From Nigrospora sphaerica (taxonomy: Eukaryota; Ascomycota; Sordariomycetes; Amphisphaeriales; Apiosporaceae): DNA of 64,000 nucleotides. Both the position numbers and the translations under genes were made by a program. The notes under the pieces were generated by a model that had not been told where the DNA came from, ran no database searches, and saw only the letters and a list, made by a program, of their open reading frames with translations. Shown piece after piece: positions 11,001 through 20,142 of the stretch; position 1 is the first letter of the stretch; each line of letters starts with the position of its first letter. Where the stretch lies: assembly GCA_018287875.1 (NCBI GenBank), contig JAGVVL010000022.1, positions 496,001 through 560,000 of the forward strand. Direction: 5' to 3'.

Positions 11001-11400
11001 CTCTGGGATTGCTCTCCCGCAACCAGGGTATCCCCAATATCAGGTCGTATCCCGATATGTCTGCGATGTCGCACTTGAGTCGCTCCTTTCGATTCTGGAT
11101 CGTCACTAAGAGGGGCGCAGTCTCTCGTAATACGAGTCCATCGTCGTATTGGAAAGCTTCTCCATCGGCAGCGTGGAGTCGGTATGGGGCGTCCTTTTGC
11201 TTCCATGGTATCTGGAGCTTGTTGACGATTCGTGGAGAGAAATAATTTCCTTGGGCTCCGCTGTCGACTAGCGCGAGCACTTCATGTTCTAGGACCTGTA
11301 CTGATAGTACTAATGGTCCGTTCGCATCGCGATCTTTTTGGTATATCGCGTACAGGGACTTCTTGTCCTGTTGGGCCAGCTGTAGTCCCTTTACAACTGG
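7936..11400 (-). CDS. pol: Gypsy pol polyprotein (PR-RT-RH-INT-chromodomain)
   Basis: The frame 11280-7936 encodes 1,114 residues and stays open upstream to about 11400, where it overlaps the end of gag in another frame. Counted from the codon at 11280, the aspartic protease DSGA is at 6-9 and the RT active site YLDD at 341-344. The RNase H motif TDAS starts near 489. The integrase has an HHCC finger (Cys 718 and 721) and catalytic residues at about Asp751, Asp817 and Glu853. A C-terminal chromodomain spans about 1043-1092 (YLVKWKGY, NTWEP). The chromodomain marks it as a chromovirus, whose integrase is expected to target histone-marked chromatin. There are no stop codons across the catalytic domains, so this part looks young. 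Loss of the 5' end makes the copy non-autonomous. Confidence 0.93.
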   Translation of the reverse strand, partial: PVVKGLQLAQQDKKSLYAIYQKDRDANGPLVLSVQVLEHEVLALVDSGAQGNYFSPRIVNKLQIPWKQKDAPYRLHAADGEAFQYDDGLVLRETAPLLVTIQNRKERLKCDIADISGYDLILGIPWLRESNPRVNWRTGQLQWDTPGRDLASEKRQRNRPSSKPTTLRVYLMMKGTKEVELEPRPEVPEQYREFSDLFSGKLPTGIPEHSVWDHEIPLQEGKQPKPSRIYPINPEHEQVLREYIKENLEKGNIRPSNSPAGYPILFVPKKAGKDGKVKWRLCVDYRELNAITIKDCYPLPLISELRDKLGRAIIFTALDLPNGYNLIRIKEGEEWKTAFRCKFGHYEYLVMPFGLTNAPASFQNMMNHVLREFIDKFVVVYLDDILIYSESLEEHREHVRLVLQALRDAKLLVNPEKSEFKKDKVNYLGYVISAGEIRMEEAKVSAVREWPTPQDVKDVRSFLGLANYYRMFIPQFGKITAPLTNLTRKDIDFQWTETEEQAFTELKKRITDEPVLRMADPTRPFEVETDASDYAIGGQLSQADENGKLHPVAFFSKKLNGPQLNYQIHDKELMAIIEAFQQWKHFLSGTTYQVKVYTDHKNLATFTTKKELNKRQIRWMEFLSEFHFVIIYRKGNENGRADSLSRRPDLKQEPTVETHTILTEDANGNLVPNRQLDAIYQVHYRDWTQKIKELKGEEPPRYNGKIEIPEQLQDELIKDLHEHPVHGHQGIFKTTSRIQRHYDCRKLKEQVAKVIKDCDLCNKAKASRHKPYGELQPIPPPDRAWKTIALDFIVKLPLSKEPMSQTIYDSILVITDKLTKYTYFIPYKEASNTDELAYAFLKTIVSQHGLPEQIISDRDKLFTSKFWKSLMTQLGVKHKLSTAYHPQTDRQTERMNQTLEQYLRCYVNHEQNNWVKLLLTAQFAYNSADNESLSMSPFKANYGFNPEITRAPLPGELSSIATITVDKLKEVQQELREDLIFLQNRMKTYYDQARLKGPTFERGDKVYLLRKNIKTKRPSDKLDFKKIGPFEVEKVISETNYQLSLPSNMRIHPVFHISLLEPAPKNAQIETNLEVETDQHTYQVEAILDRKKFGNTWKYLVKWKGYSPEENTWEPIGHLRNLKEELEFFHQQGQIGPVPKGPGRPPGRNHPRHP

Positions 11401-11940
11401 CGTCGGTCGTTTCCCGACTGTTTGGTCTGTCGCCTGCGAGCAGCTCTGACTTGTCTCGCGGCTTCTCTGTCTTGCCAGGCTCCCCGACGTCTTGGGTGTC
11501 CGGTGAATTCCCTTGGGGTTGGATCGTCGTCTGAAGACGATATGTGCTCCATGGGGTCGATAGTCTCTGGTGTCGACGTTCGGGTCAACGAGGCTCCTTC
11601 TTCTTCATGGTAGGGGGTCGGAACTCGGATTGGTTCCTTAGTTTCGTGACAGCCTGGGGGTACGAGCAGTTGTGCTTGCTTCTGCTCTCGGAGCTTTTTT
11701 TCGTAGCTCTCCTTCATATTGGTCCATGCCTCGGCTTTCTTGACCGCATATACGCGGCACTGATGCGTTGTACATTGGTACCATTCGATACTGCCAGCCA
11801 TACACTTGCGAGGGTACTCTCGGGGTGCTTTGAGTAGCATATACCCTTCCCGGTCCGTGAGTTGGACAACGGTTTTGTCGATTTCATCCTGCGTGTAGGG
11901 GTTGTAGATGGCTTGTCTTGCGACTCTTCGCGGAAAGATG
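11391..11940 (-). pseudogene. gag: Gypsy gag, C-terminal remnant
   Basis: The frame from 11840 (open upstream to about 11940) down to the stop at 11391 has the charged, low-complexity tail of a fungal gypsy gag. It contains a Cys/His group (WYQCTTHQCR) and an Arg-rich end, and it overlaps the start of pol by a few codons in a different frame, as expected if pol is made by frameshifting. The N-terminal capsid part is missing; upstream there are stop codons and unrelated sequence. Confidence 0.65.
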
Positions 11941-11964
11941 TGATTCCTGAGTTTCTATTTCTTT

Positions 11965-12814
11965 CCAGGAAAGCTCCGTTGCTAACATTACATCTAACAT
12001 TTGTCTGATGCTGCATAGCTACGTAATATGTGCAAGCATTCACTTAAAAAGCCATCAATAGTAGGCATGCTGGTGTAAGCTAGTGGAACACTCGATGGGA
12101 TAACCCAGGAACCCTTGTTTAAATTTTGCCCTGTGCCGGCCCTCTGAATTGGACTGGATGGTACGTAGGCCAATGTCATGATGCGAGAGGCCTTTTGTTA
12201 CGGCCTGGCAGATTGGTCCCTGCAGGAGTAGCCCTTATAGTGCAGAACTGGACAGAATGACTCCAACAAGTGGATCATTCCCGAAGCTTTTGCTTTGTGC
12301 CTCAGCGGGCAGTTGGTCCAGACGCGCTGTAACACCTTTATGGTATGAAACAACTACATCATGCATTGCTCTATGGAGGGGCTACCCTCCCTACTTGTTT
12401 TCCAAATAGCTACTTCTCTTATGCTGGATAAGCTTTCTCCCCCCTGACTCGAAACACTGGTTGTAGAGGTTTTGCCACCTCCCGGGTAAATACTTTCAAC
12501 CATATTCCCTGTAGACTGGGTAAGGGTTTGAAGAACTTAGCGTTCAATGAATCAATACCTTACACTCTTTGTTCCTAGAAACAGTGGCGTTCTCACAAGG
12601 ATCCTCTCATACTACATTGTCATGAATCAGTGCAAAGTCAATTTCTAATTAGTATATAGGCAAGCGAAACTGATTCGGCCGAGTGGGATTCGACAGCATG
12701 GGCTTTTCTCATACGGTATGAAATCAATTGTGCCCAATTCACGACGTTAATTATCGACTACATTTTACTCTTAGTCGAGGTATTTTTCTTCGACCTTTCT
12801 ACACGGCTTTCACC
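11965..12814. other. Stretch with no recognisable gene
   Basis: This is AT-richer sequence between the broken gypsy 5' end and the RGS-like gene. I find no LTR copy and no coding motif. Confidence 0.5.
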
Positions 12815-13330
12815 ATGAATGGCGTTCTATCTCCTAATTTGAATGAGATTCTTCTTGGCAAGTCTTTGCTACCATGGACTGAGAATGAATTCGCAAACTT
12901 CCTTGCCCAACACCACTGTGCTGAGAACTTGGAGTTCATCAAAGATTCTGACTCCTATTTCTTTCTATACAACCAAACAGCTGCTCCACATCTTGACCAA
13001 CAAAGCGAAAGCTGCCTTGCAGTATTACACTGGGAGTGGCTGATGAGACTTTATGTGGTCATAGGAGCACCCAGACAACTCAACATCCCTGGTCCCGTAC
13101 GAGAGAATCTACTCAATCTCCCACATCGAAACTTGCCACCAAACCCTTCCGAGCTTGACGAGACTCGCCAACTCTGTCTTAGCCATTTGGAAGAATCCCT
13201 TGCATCATTTTCGCAATCCATCGACTCAACTAAACTGGATGAATCATCCAGAAGTGAGGACACTGGAACAACTTCAAATTCATTGTTAACATATCTACGT
13301 GTACTCCTATGTTGTAACCAAGGCGCATAG
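12815..13330 (+). CDS. Small RGS-domain-like protein
   Basis: The ATG at 12815 has a good fungal context (CACC ATG) and opens a 171-residue frame. An upstream in-frame ATG at 12728 is less likely. The first two thirds resemble the fungal RGS fold: an LLGKSLLPWTENEF helix, LAQHHCAENLEFI, then a helix ending in MRLYVVIGAPRQLNIP, followed by a PPNPSELDETR-type turn. RGS proteins speed GTP hydrolysis by G-alpha subunits at the plasma membrane. The C-terminus (SSRSEDTG..., CCNQGA) is unlike the family, and the protein is short, so it may be truncated. No intron is needed. Confidence 0.55.
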   Translation: MNGVLSPNLNEILLGKSLLPWTENEFANFLAQHHCAENLEFIKDSDSYFFLYNQTAAPHLDQQSESCLAVLHWEWLMRLYVVIGAPRQLNIPGPVRENLLNLPHRNLPPNPSELDETRQLCLSHLEESLASFSQSIDSTKLDESSRSEDTGTTSNSLLTYLRVLLCCNQGA

Positions 13331-13885
13331 CTCAAAATAAATCTGTCACTGTACTAGCATATGAAGCAAGCCAGTGAAACAAGCCTATTGACCGTCGTCG
13401 CCGCCGTAAAAACCGCCCTTCTTGTCCATACTAGCAATACTCTTGGTATCGGGTGGAGCTGGGGGCAGAGGTTGGTGTGCCTGGGTCCGGGAGATTTCCG
13501 AACACCTTGCAAAATTTATACCATGTTTGAAATTGAACCGATCGATGTCATTGCTCCATGAATGTGGGTAACAACCCAATCTCTTCCAGGATAGAAAACG
13601 TACTATGTCTTTTATAATTCACGTCTATGTATTGGGTGCCTGAAGGACGAACAGCAGTTTGCGGACTTTTGCTTATAGCGTGTGACACACTTGCAAATGG
13701 TACCTTGAGTGGCCGTCGAGTCGACACGTTGTGTGAAGGGCTTCACTGGTTACAGTTTCAGTAGGTCAATGGCCGAGTTGTATTTATGCGAAAGATGAGG
13801 AAGGAAAGAATGAAACGTATGCAGGAGTCCTGCGGAGGAGATACACTGTCAGGCGCCAGGTTCCGGCTCGATAGGTATTCTACCA
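13331..13885. other. Stretch with no firm gene
   Basis: A 64-codon minus-strand frame (13385-13579) ends with a Gly/Asp-rich tail that might be the last exon of something lost. I cannot assign it. Confidence 0.3.
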
Positions 13886-13889
13886 CACC

Positions 13890-14452
13890 ATTGCAGGGAC
13901 CACACAACGGGCCGTGGCCCGCAACAACACCATAAGCAGCTCAGAGGATCCTATCACCAGGGGTCATCTCTGATAATTACCCAATAGTGAGCCTATTTCA
14001 TCCAAATTGGGTGTGTGTGTTCAGAAGAGATGCTGGCGATATGTCAACGGTCCGAACAACTGGAAAGGCCCTTCGATATTGGCAAAACAAGACATATGAC
14101 TGCGCTTCCAATCGTATATAGTGCTGCGCAAGGACTGGACCTTTGGACTCAATTTCATAAAGTGCACTGTCCAGTGTTCTCTGAGGGTACCGTTGTATTC
14201 GGTGGCCCTAAGCAAACGTTGTGGGCACGTACGGACCCTTGAGTGAGGCGGCGCGTATCCTAGACGTCCTTGTGTAAGGATCCAATCTTTTATATGGTGT
14301 TCCAGGCCGTGGAGAGGAGATGAAAACCCCCAAAAGCCTCTCGGTGCGTTTCGAGCTTTAAGGTGCGACGGTTCAAGGTATCGCGTGGAACGAAATGCTT
14401 CTTGCAGCAGACCGCACGGACCTGCCATCTGATACTGCTTGTATAGCATCAA
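13890..14452 (-). pseudogene. pogo/Fot1 transposase relic
   Basis: The minus strand retains the CENP-B-type block LGYAPPHSRV, a shortened REHW...F helix, SLRSTIYDWKRS and ANIEGPFQLF. It then continues after a stop as NLDEIGS and PLVIGSSEL, matching the order in the intact transposase at 32931-34583. Stops and frameshifts throughout show an old insertion, and no inverted repeats were found. It belongs to the same subfamily as the 17.9, 30.3 and 32.8 kb elements. Confidence 0.7.
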
Positions 14453-14778
14453 ACATGCGTGACTCGTATCCAGATATGGGGGCGAAAGGGAGAAGGCGAC
14501 AAAGAGGATGAACTAACTCCCACAGTTCTACGATGCGTGGTGGTTGGGATTTTTCCAGCTGAATCTATTCAGAACGCCATACCTGAGATATCGAAATGAG
14601 GGTGCAGAAAGCAGCTGGCGTAAACAATGGGAACGCTACTTAGGTGCTGGAGCACTAGAGGATGTCGTGGTTTTAGGTCAGTGAATTTATACATGTACTA
14701 GAGAATCATAATCCAGACGTTAAACCAATCTTTTGTTGTATGATTCCATCATTGAGCAGGCCATTACGTTTTTGTTTT

Positions 14779-15495
14779 TCAAGACCGAGGATATTGAGAC
14801 AAAAGCTGCTCCATGATGGCCATCTGTTCTCGCGTTTCCCACTGCTGTTCCTCCAGAAGTCTTATGTAACACAGGGCGTGTCTCATGATGTCCGCCTTTG
14901 TCATTCGAGTACAAATCCTCTGGTTCTCAGGGAACACCCAACTCGGTACTGCATCTTGCAATTCTGCCATACTCGCGCTGATAGACGTGCGGTAACGCTT
15001 CTCGACCGCACTGCGTACCTTTTGACTGCTCGTGGAGTTGGTGCACTCGGAGTCCCCCTCCATGGTCCTGCGAGGTATTGGCTGCGTCAGCAGCGACGAT
15101 GAAGGCAAGCTTTTGGGCCAAGGCAATTTCTCGGGCTTAACTGGGACGGTGTGGGTCTCAATCTTGAAAGCTGACGATTCGCTTGACTGGAATAGCTGGC
15201 TGGAAGAGTTGGACGAAGCGCCTAAATGGTCAAGCCAAGGGTGATCCATCTGATTCACGCCACAGAGGCCTGATGGCGGCGATGGCTTCATATCAAATGA
15301 TGTTGCAGTGTGGAGTGCAGCCGACGCAGAGAGTGACATGTCGTCAGAAAGCACCGCATCGGTATCAAATGGTGGCATGAATAAGTCTTCCTCGATACTT
15401 CCAAGAACATCTGGCGTTCCCAAAAATCGATTTGGAATGAAATTATCGATCCAATAGTTGTTAGGGCCGCATGCGGTAGACTCGTGGGGTTCCAT
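14779..15495 (-). CDS. bHLH transcription factor with SREBP-type basic region
   Basis: This is a 238-residue intronless frame. The N-terminal 150 residues are Ser/Pro-rich and acidic, typical of an activation or linker region. A basic helix-loop-helix spans about 160-220: the basic region reads VRSAVEKRYRTSI, with the Tyr that marks SREBP-like factors in place of Arg. A long loop with SWVFPENQ follows, then helix 2, TKADIMRHALCYIRLLEEQQ. Such proteins bind E-box or SRE-like sites as dimers in the nucleus. No transmembrane segments are present, so this is not a membrane-tethered sterol sensor but one of the small fungal bHLH regulators. It appears intact. Confidence 0.8.
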   Translation of the reverse strand: MEPHESTACGPNNYWIDNFIPNRFLGTPDVLGSIEEDLFMPPFDTDAVLSDDMSLSASAALHTATSFDMKPSPPSGLCGVNQMDHPWLDHLGASSNSSSQLFQSSESSAFKIETHTVPVKPEKLPWPKSLPSSSLLTQPIPRRTMEGDSECTNSTSSQKVRSAVEKRYRTSISASMAELQDAVPSWVFPENQRICTRMTKADIMRHALCYIRLLEEQQWETREQMAIMEQLLSQYPRS

Positions 15496-16920
15496 TTAGC
15501 TTTTAAGGTTGAACAGAGAGGGACGATGTAGTAGGAAGCTGTAGTCATACGTTCAGTAGCCAAGAAAGATAGGGATAGGATATAATATATAAAGACGATG
15601 TTTAATTTATATACGTATGGCATCTTGCTTCTACAACCTTGTCTTTAATGAATATACATAACTTAGACTAAGAAAGCTATAGTTTTATGAGTGAGAGCAG
15701 TCCACGCCTGTACCCGTTTCCAAGTGGCCATCTTAAATGTGGGGCAAAATATCCATTCCATAACTATGAGCAATATACGACACTGAAGGTGTCTTCATCG
15801 AGATCATGAGAATCTATCGCTGTATTGATGATGTAAGAGTAATAAGGCGACTCCTGATGCGACTCACCAATACCAGGTTGAACCCAAAGTGCTAGAGGCT
15901 TTTGTGAAGGAGTCTAGTGGCTAGGTGTTATCGTTGACTAGTTGGTTTGGTTAATTTAAGGCGTTGAGGTTGGGTCATTAATAAATTAAGCTTTGAGGTG
16001 CGGCACAATGACTCACTGGCTTAGATAGCTAGGCACCTGGAAGTGACGTGGAAACTTACGTTGTGAAAGTATAAAGTACATGTAATGGGTTGAGCACCTT
16101 CTAGGAAGGACGCAGAAAATACCCTTCGTATGACTTAAAGGATTTAAAGAACACTCTAGCACCGCCACTAACGCAAGACGGACAGCAAGAAGCGTGTATA
16201 TAGAACAACACCTCCAGACGATTGACAGAAGGGAATAGCCTCTACAGAGATCTCTTCTTGTAAAGATAGACAATAGTCATCGGAGTGTGTCACTCAGTCT
16301 TGACTACCTATAGTGCGCTTCCGCTCTAAAGTACAAATCCTACGAAGCCCAAAAATATAGATGGAAAGACTCCGCACAACCCTTTTATAAGACAATTGGA
16401 TTTTGTCCCAGTTTCGAAGTTATATCAGTCATCCTGTAATATCTATTAGGCACCAATAAATACCACTAGGTACGTGTATTAGTACTATCCTCGTCTAACG
16501 TTCTTCGCACGCTCTTAATTACTACAAAAGTACAATAGACCCTCATGAGCAACCCAGAAACAGACACTATTATAAACTGTGGGAGGGCTACTATTAATTA
16601 GGGGGCATGAAGTGCCTTGCGCCTCGGGGGTGGGTGCGCCCATAAAGACAGCCGAGTCTGCCTTTTCACCTTGTGTCGCACTTCAGGGGACGTGAGGAAT
16701 GAGGTTCTAGTTGTTCTATTAGGAAAAACAAAGGAAAACTATCTGAGGATCCAGACGTAGATATAGTAGCTCCGTAGCCCGCCTGACAGGCTAGGCTCTT
16801 GAGCTTACATAAAGTCACGTGACCTGGTAGGCTTGTTAGTGACAATAGGCTCGTCTCGCGACACCTTGTCAATCCAATCTTTCTTGATTCGCCATCGAAA
16901 ATATCACAACATCAAATTAT
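15496..16920. other. AT-richer intergenic stretch, no gene seen
   Basis: About 1.4 kb lacks long frames or recognisable motifs on either strand. It could be a heavily decayed element. Confidence 0.5.
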
Positions 16921-16921
16921 T

Positions 16922-17140
16922 TTGTCTTCCTACCCCATTACCCGGAATTTGTTGGCGAGCAATACCTTGCTCTGCTCCATCCGGGCCATCCATAAGAAGA
17001 TCACTTACATCGTCATCATTACGATTACTAACAAAATAATGGCTTTCTACGCCAAACAATGCTGCAAGTGTGTTGGCATACTAGTAATAAGCACGGTATG
17101 TTCTGGCTGCTCGTACGTCGAGTGTCTATCGTGCCTCTAG
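16922..17140 (+). pseudogene. Possible Cys-rich small protein or fragment
   Basis: The end of a 72-codon frame has regularly spaced cysteines (QCCKC, CSGC, then CLSC), like the small Cys-rich zinc-binding modules seen in many fungal hypothetical proteins. No further domain is visible. It may be a gene fragment or chance. Confidence 0.22.
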
Positions 17141-17394
17141 TTTGGTCGCTGTGAGGTCTGAGCCAAGAGGCGAGTACGTCGTTCCTCGCTTTGTTTCACC
17201 TCGATAATAACCAGTGGTACAGATATGGCTATCCCTAGTCTTTAGAGACGCTAGTCTGGCGTCGGTGAAATCTAAATGATGCATGCTTTAGCTTCGGTGT
17301 GTCAGTTTTGGGAACAAGCGCATAGGCCAATCTGAACTGCCTTGTATAAGGTCATCATGATTTAGTTAGCGTGACTACCTCGGCCTCTTAAAGA

Positions 17395-17650
17395 AGGTCT
17401 GCACCATGGAACCAGGCATCAGAGAGTAAGTGTCGATTCTGGAGTGCGTGAGCGCGTCTGGCCGCGTCTTGCCACACCTGTTCATCTTCAAGGGCATTGA
17501 CGTCCAGTATCAATGGTTCAACTACCTCGATGAGTAAGACTTCGGAAGTTGATAATTGCGTTGCTCCACTATAGGCTGGACGAATAATTTAATTGCGTTA
17601 CGGTGGTAGAAGGAGATGTTCCTGCCGGAGACACGCCCCTCGCACGGTGA
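17395..17650 (+). pseudogene. pogo/Fot1 transposase relic (plus strand)
   Basis: Translation shows MEPGIRE, stop, then ILECVSASGRVLPHLFIFKG and GWTNN...ALRW, with several stop codons. This parallels GNREWVTILECVSADGRVLP and GWTNNAIALRW in the transposase at 18028-19716. It is a short, older fragment of the same subfamily, lying just outside the younger element and in the opposite orientation. Confidence 0.7.
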
Positions 17651-17897
17651 ATTTAGCACACTAAAGAGCGCACATCAATCGACGGATATCATGGCCATCC
17701 TGTGTCGGCTGGAACCAGCCCATGGAAGGCCAACGTTCCGTTGATTCGTTTGCAGAGTGAACAGGTCCATGGGCCTGCTTCCGGATGAAACTGGCGTTGG
17801 CACTAACGTAAAGGACTGAGAATACCATATTGTTTCGGACGCAAAGGTGGTTATTGAGGCATCGGAGTGTATTGAAAGCCCTTAAGGCCAACATGTA

Positions 17898-19827
17898 AGC
17901 TCGTGTACCCCTTCGCGCGCCAGGGGCTTCACGCGCCACCGGTTTCAGCCATGCCTCATGGTGACCCCTGAATGCAAATAATTGAATATCTCAACCGCCA
18001 CGATAGCTATGACCTTACGAATTGGCCTCAAGAAATCAAAATGCACTCCTCTGCCTCACTGACCTCTTCTTCATCCGAATCCAACAGGTCGACCCAGTCA
18101 TCTGCGTCAGATTCTGCAGCAAGGTCCGATGCCCCTATTCCTAACTCCCTTTTAACTTGTCTGACCTCCCTTATGTTAACGAAGCGTTGTTGAGCGCTCG
18201 GCTTCACTTTGCGACGTTTCTGAGACTTCTGACGTTCTAATGCAGCCGCTAATTGGTCCCTTTCGTGTGTGAGGGTCGCGATCTGAGCGGATTTATCGTC
18301 AAGGGCCTTGTGGAGCTTCCGCGTGAGAAACCGGAATATTGGCCTGTCATACGCAGGCTCCAAACCACGCATATCTCTGGTGATGTCCACTAATTGGCGT
18401 GAGCTCTTTGGGGTCTGGAACACTATGGGCGATATCGCAGCCAGAGAATCGACCTCTTGAGGCCTCATTTCTGGTGTTCTGGGGCGCTCTCCAAGGTCCT
18501 GGTCCCTCTGCCGCGCCAGCCTGCTATTGAGCGGTTTGGAGCGGTCCCTAGGGAAGATGCCGGTCGCCAGCCAGCCTGAGGCTATATTGGCAGGGGTGAA
18601 GGCCACCTTCCTAGCTCTGTTCCATGCCTCCAGAAACTCAGGCTTCTTTGGATTCATGTTGAGGCTTAAGGCGCATGCCTCACGGAGTTTGTTCCGGTAT
18701 GCCCTCTTCAACACCGAGAAGGACCCCAAATCCAAGGGCTGAAGGACCTGTGAGGTATGCGCTGGCAGAAAATCCAGCCAGACCTTAGCCTCCACGCAGG
18801 CCAGCATGAAGGGCTCATCGACGTGACTCCCATGGCCATCCAGAATGAGGTGTCTCCAACCGCCGTGCGAAGGCTTCGTATGCGGCAGAAATATGTCCGT
18901 CAGCCAACGCAGAGCAATGGCATTGTTGGTCCAGCCGGTTCCAGAGGTACAGAATTGCCAGTCGATGAAATCCTCGTCATCCACTTGGCCTGTGAACCAT
19001 TGTTGTTGGACGTTGACCCCTTTAAAGATGACCAGGGGTGGCAAAACGCGACCATCTGCGCTTACACACTCCAATATGGTCACCCACTCACGATTTCCAG
19101 GATCCATGGTGTAGAATTTTCGCACAGAGGATGGGCCTATGACCAAGGGGTTGTCCCCAAGCCCAACCATGGTGCCAATCTCATCCACATTATATGTGTC
19201 TTCGAGCAACACCTCTGCAAGCTGAGGATCGTCAAGGCGATCGAAAAACTCCTGGATATTAGCGCGTGACGCGTCATTGATGCGCAGAAAATCGATGCCA
19301 GTAGACCGGATGGACTTGACTTCTGGATGGCGCCGGAAAAAACTTAGGTGCCAATGCTTTCCAAGGTGTTTCTGACCTCCAGAGTGACGATATATGCATA
19401 TAGCGAATAGGCGAAAACGGCTATGCGGTGGTGCCCAGCCCAGCCTGGCCTACAGCAACACCCAATTAACTAAGTGTTGATTCTAGTATGGAGCCAAGGC
19501 TTGTCTCTCTGCGTTGAACTCCCTTCGAGTTAGCGTGCCTTCGATACGGCGGCGTAGATAGTCCTTTGAGACGTGGTATTGCTTAGCGGTTGATCTGATG
19601 GACCGGCCAGCGGTTACCTCAGTCAAAGCCTGCTCCAATTGAGCTGGGTCCATATAGATAACCTCAAAAGGATAAGCAGAAGCAGACGAATCTGCAGAAC
19701 TAAGTCCCATGGCCATACGCCAAGTGTGAGGCTAAATATTCGCGAGTGACGGCCCAAGTGGCATCATGAGGCATGGCTGAAACCGGTGGCGCGTGAAGCC
19801 CCTGGCGCGCGAAGGGGTACACGAGCT
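17898..19827 (-). mobile_element. Fot1/pogo DNA transposon with perfect 63-bp inverted repeats
   Basis: This 1,930-bp element is flanked by TA (17896-17897 and 19828-19829). The terminal repeats start AGCTCGTGTACCCC and are identical over 63 bp. Perfect ends and a nearly open transposase gene indicate recent arrival. Confidence 0.95.
18028..19716 (-). pseudogene. DDE_1 transposase with two nonsense codons
   Basis: One frame runs from the ATG at 19716 to the stop at 18028 (about 562 codons) with no frameshift. It is interrupted only by TAG codons at 19483-19485 and 19450-19452. Both lie where the related transposase has ordinary residues, and both can be read as CAG to TAG, a CpA to TpA change. 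The N-terminal HTH is in the first 78 codons. CENP-B-type motifs follow (GWAPPHSRF, GKHWHLSFFRRHPE). The catalytic Asp residues are in NVDEIG, LILDGHGSH and LQPLDLGSF with 35 residues between the last two. The C-terminus is coiled, basic and finally acidic. An N-terminally shortened product from an internal ATG (19212) would lack DNA binding. Confidence 0.9.
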
Positions 19828-19829
19828 TA

Positions 19830-20142
19830 TGATCCTAACTACGAGGAACAAGAGACTTGTTTGATTTTGGCATACCGTCAAGGCAACTGTGACAAAAGAC
19901 GGAATTGTTAAGTGCCTCAGAGAAAATGATGGTATATATAAGAGGAGATAAGGCTGACCCTGCCAACATTATCGATGAAAGGACGAAAAGGGATGACAGA
20001 CCGAAACAGAAACGCGCAGAGATTTGGGGCGACAAGAGTCAGCGCAAGAAGTGTACAGGAGTAACGACAGCTAACCATCGGCCCCTTCGTCCGGGCGTCA
20101 ATAAATCACGTATTGAACAGTACAAGCGGCCGTCTTTCCAAG
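19830..20142. other. Intergenic stretch, possible LINE 3' end
   Basis: No convincing gene is present. At about 20090-20108 the sequence CCGGGCGTCAATAAAT occurs; the same string occurs inverted at 25733-25748. It might be the 3' end of a LINE family. Confidence 0.3.

Larger units (their letters stand above)
6761..11960 (-). mobile_element. Ty3/gypsy chromovirus, 5'-truncated
   Basis: This LTR retrotransposon reads on the minus strand: a gag tail, then pol (protease, reverse transcriptase, RNase H, integrase, chromodomain), a polypurine tract, and a 3' LTR at 6761-7301. No 5' LTR or N-terminal gag is visible. Recognisable coding ends with stop codons around 11960, so the element looks truncated on that side. 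A 210-codon frame runs antisense between pol and the 3' LTR. Confidence 0.92.

Noticed and set aside
11965..12720. 5' LTR of the gypsy element
   Set aside because: No sequence resembling the 6761-7301 LTR is found here, so the element is treated as truncated.
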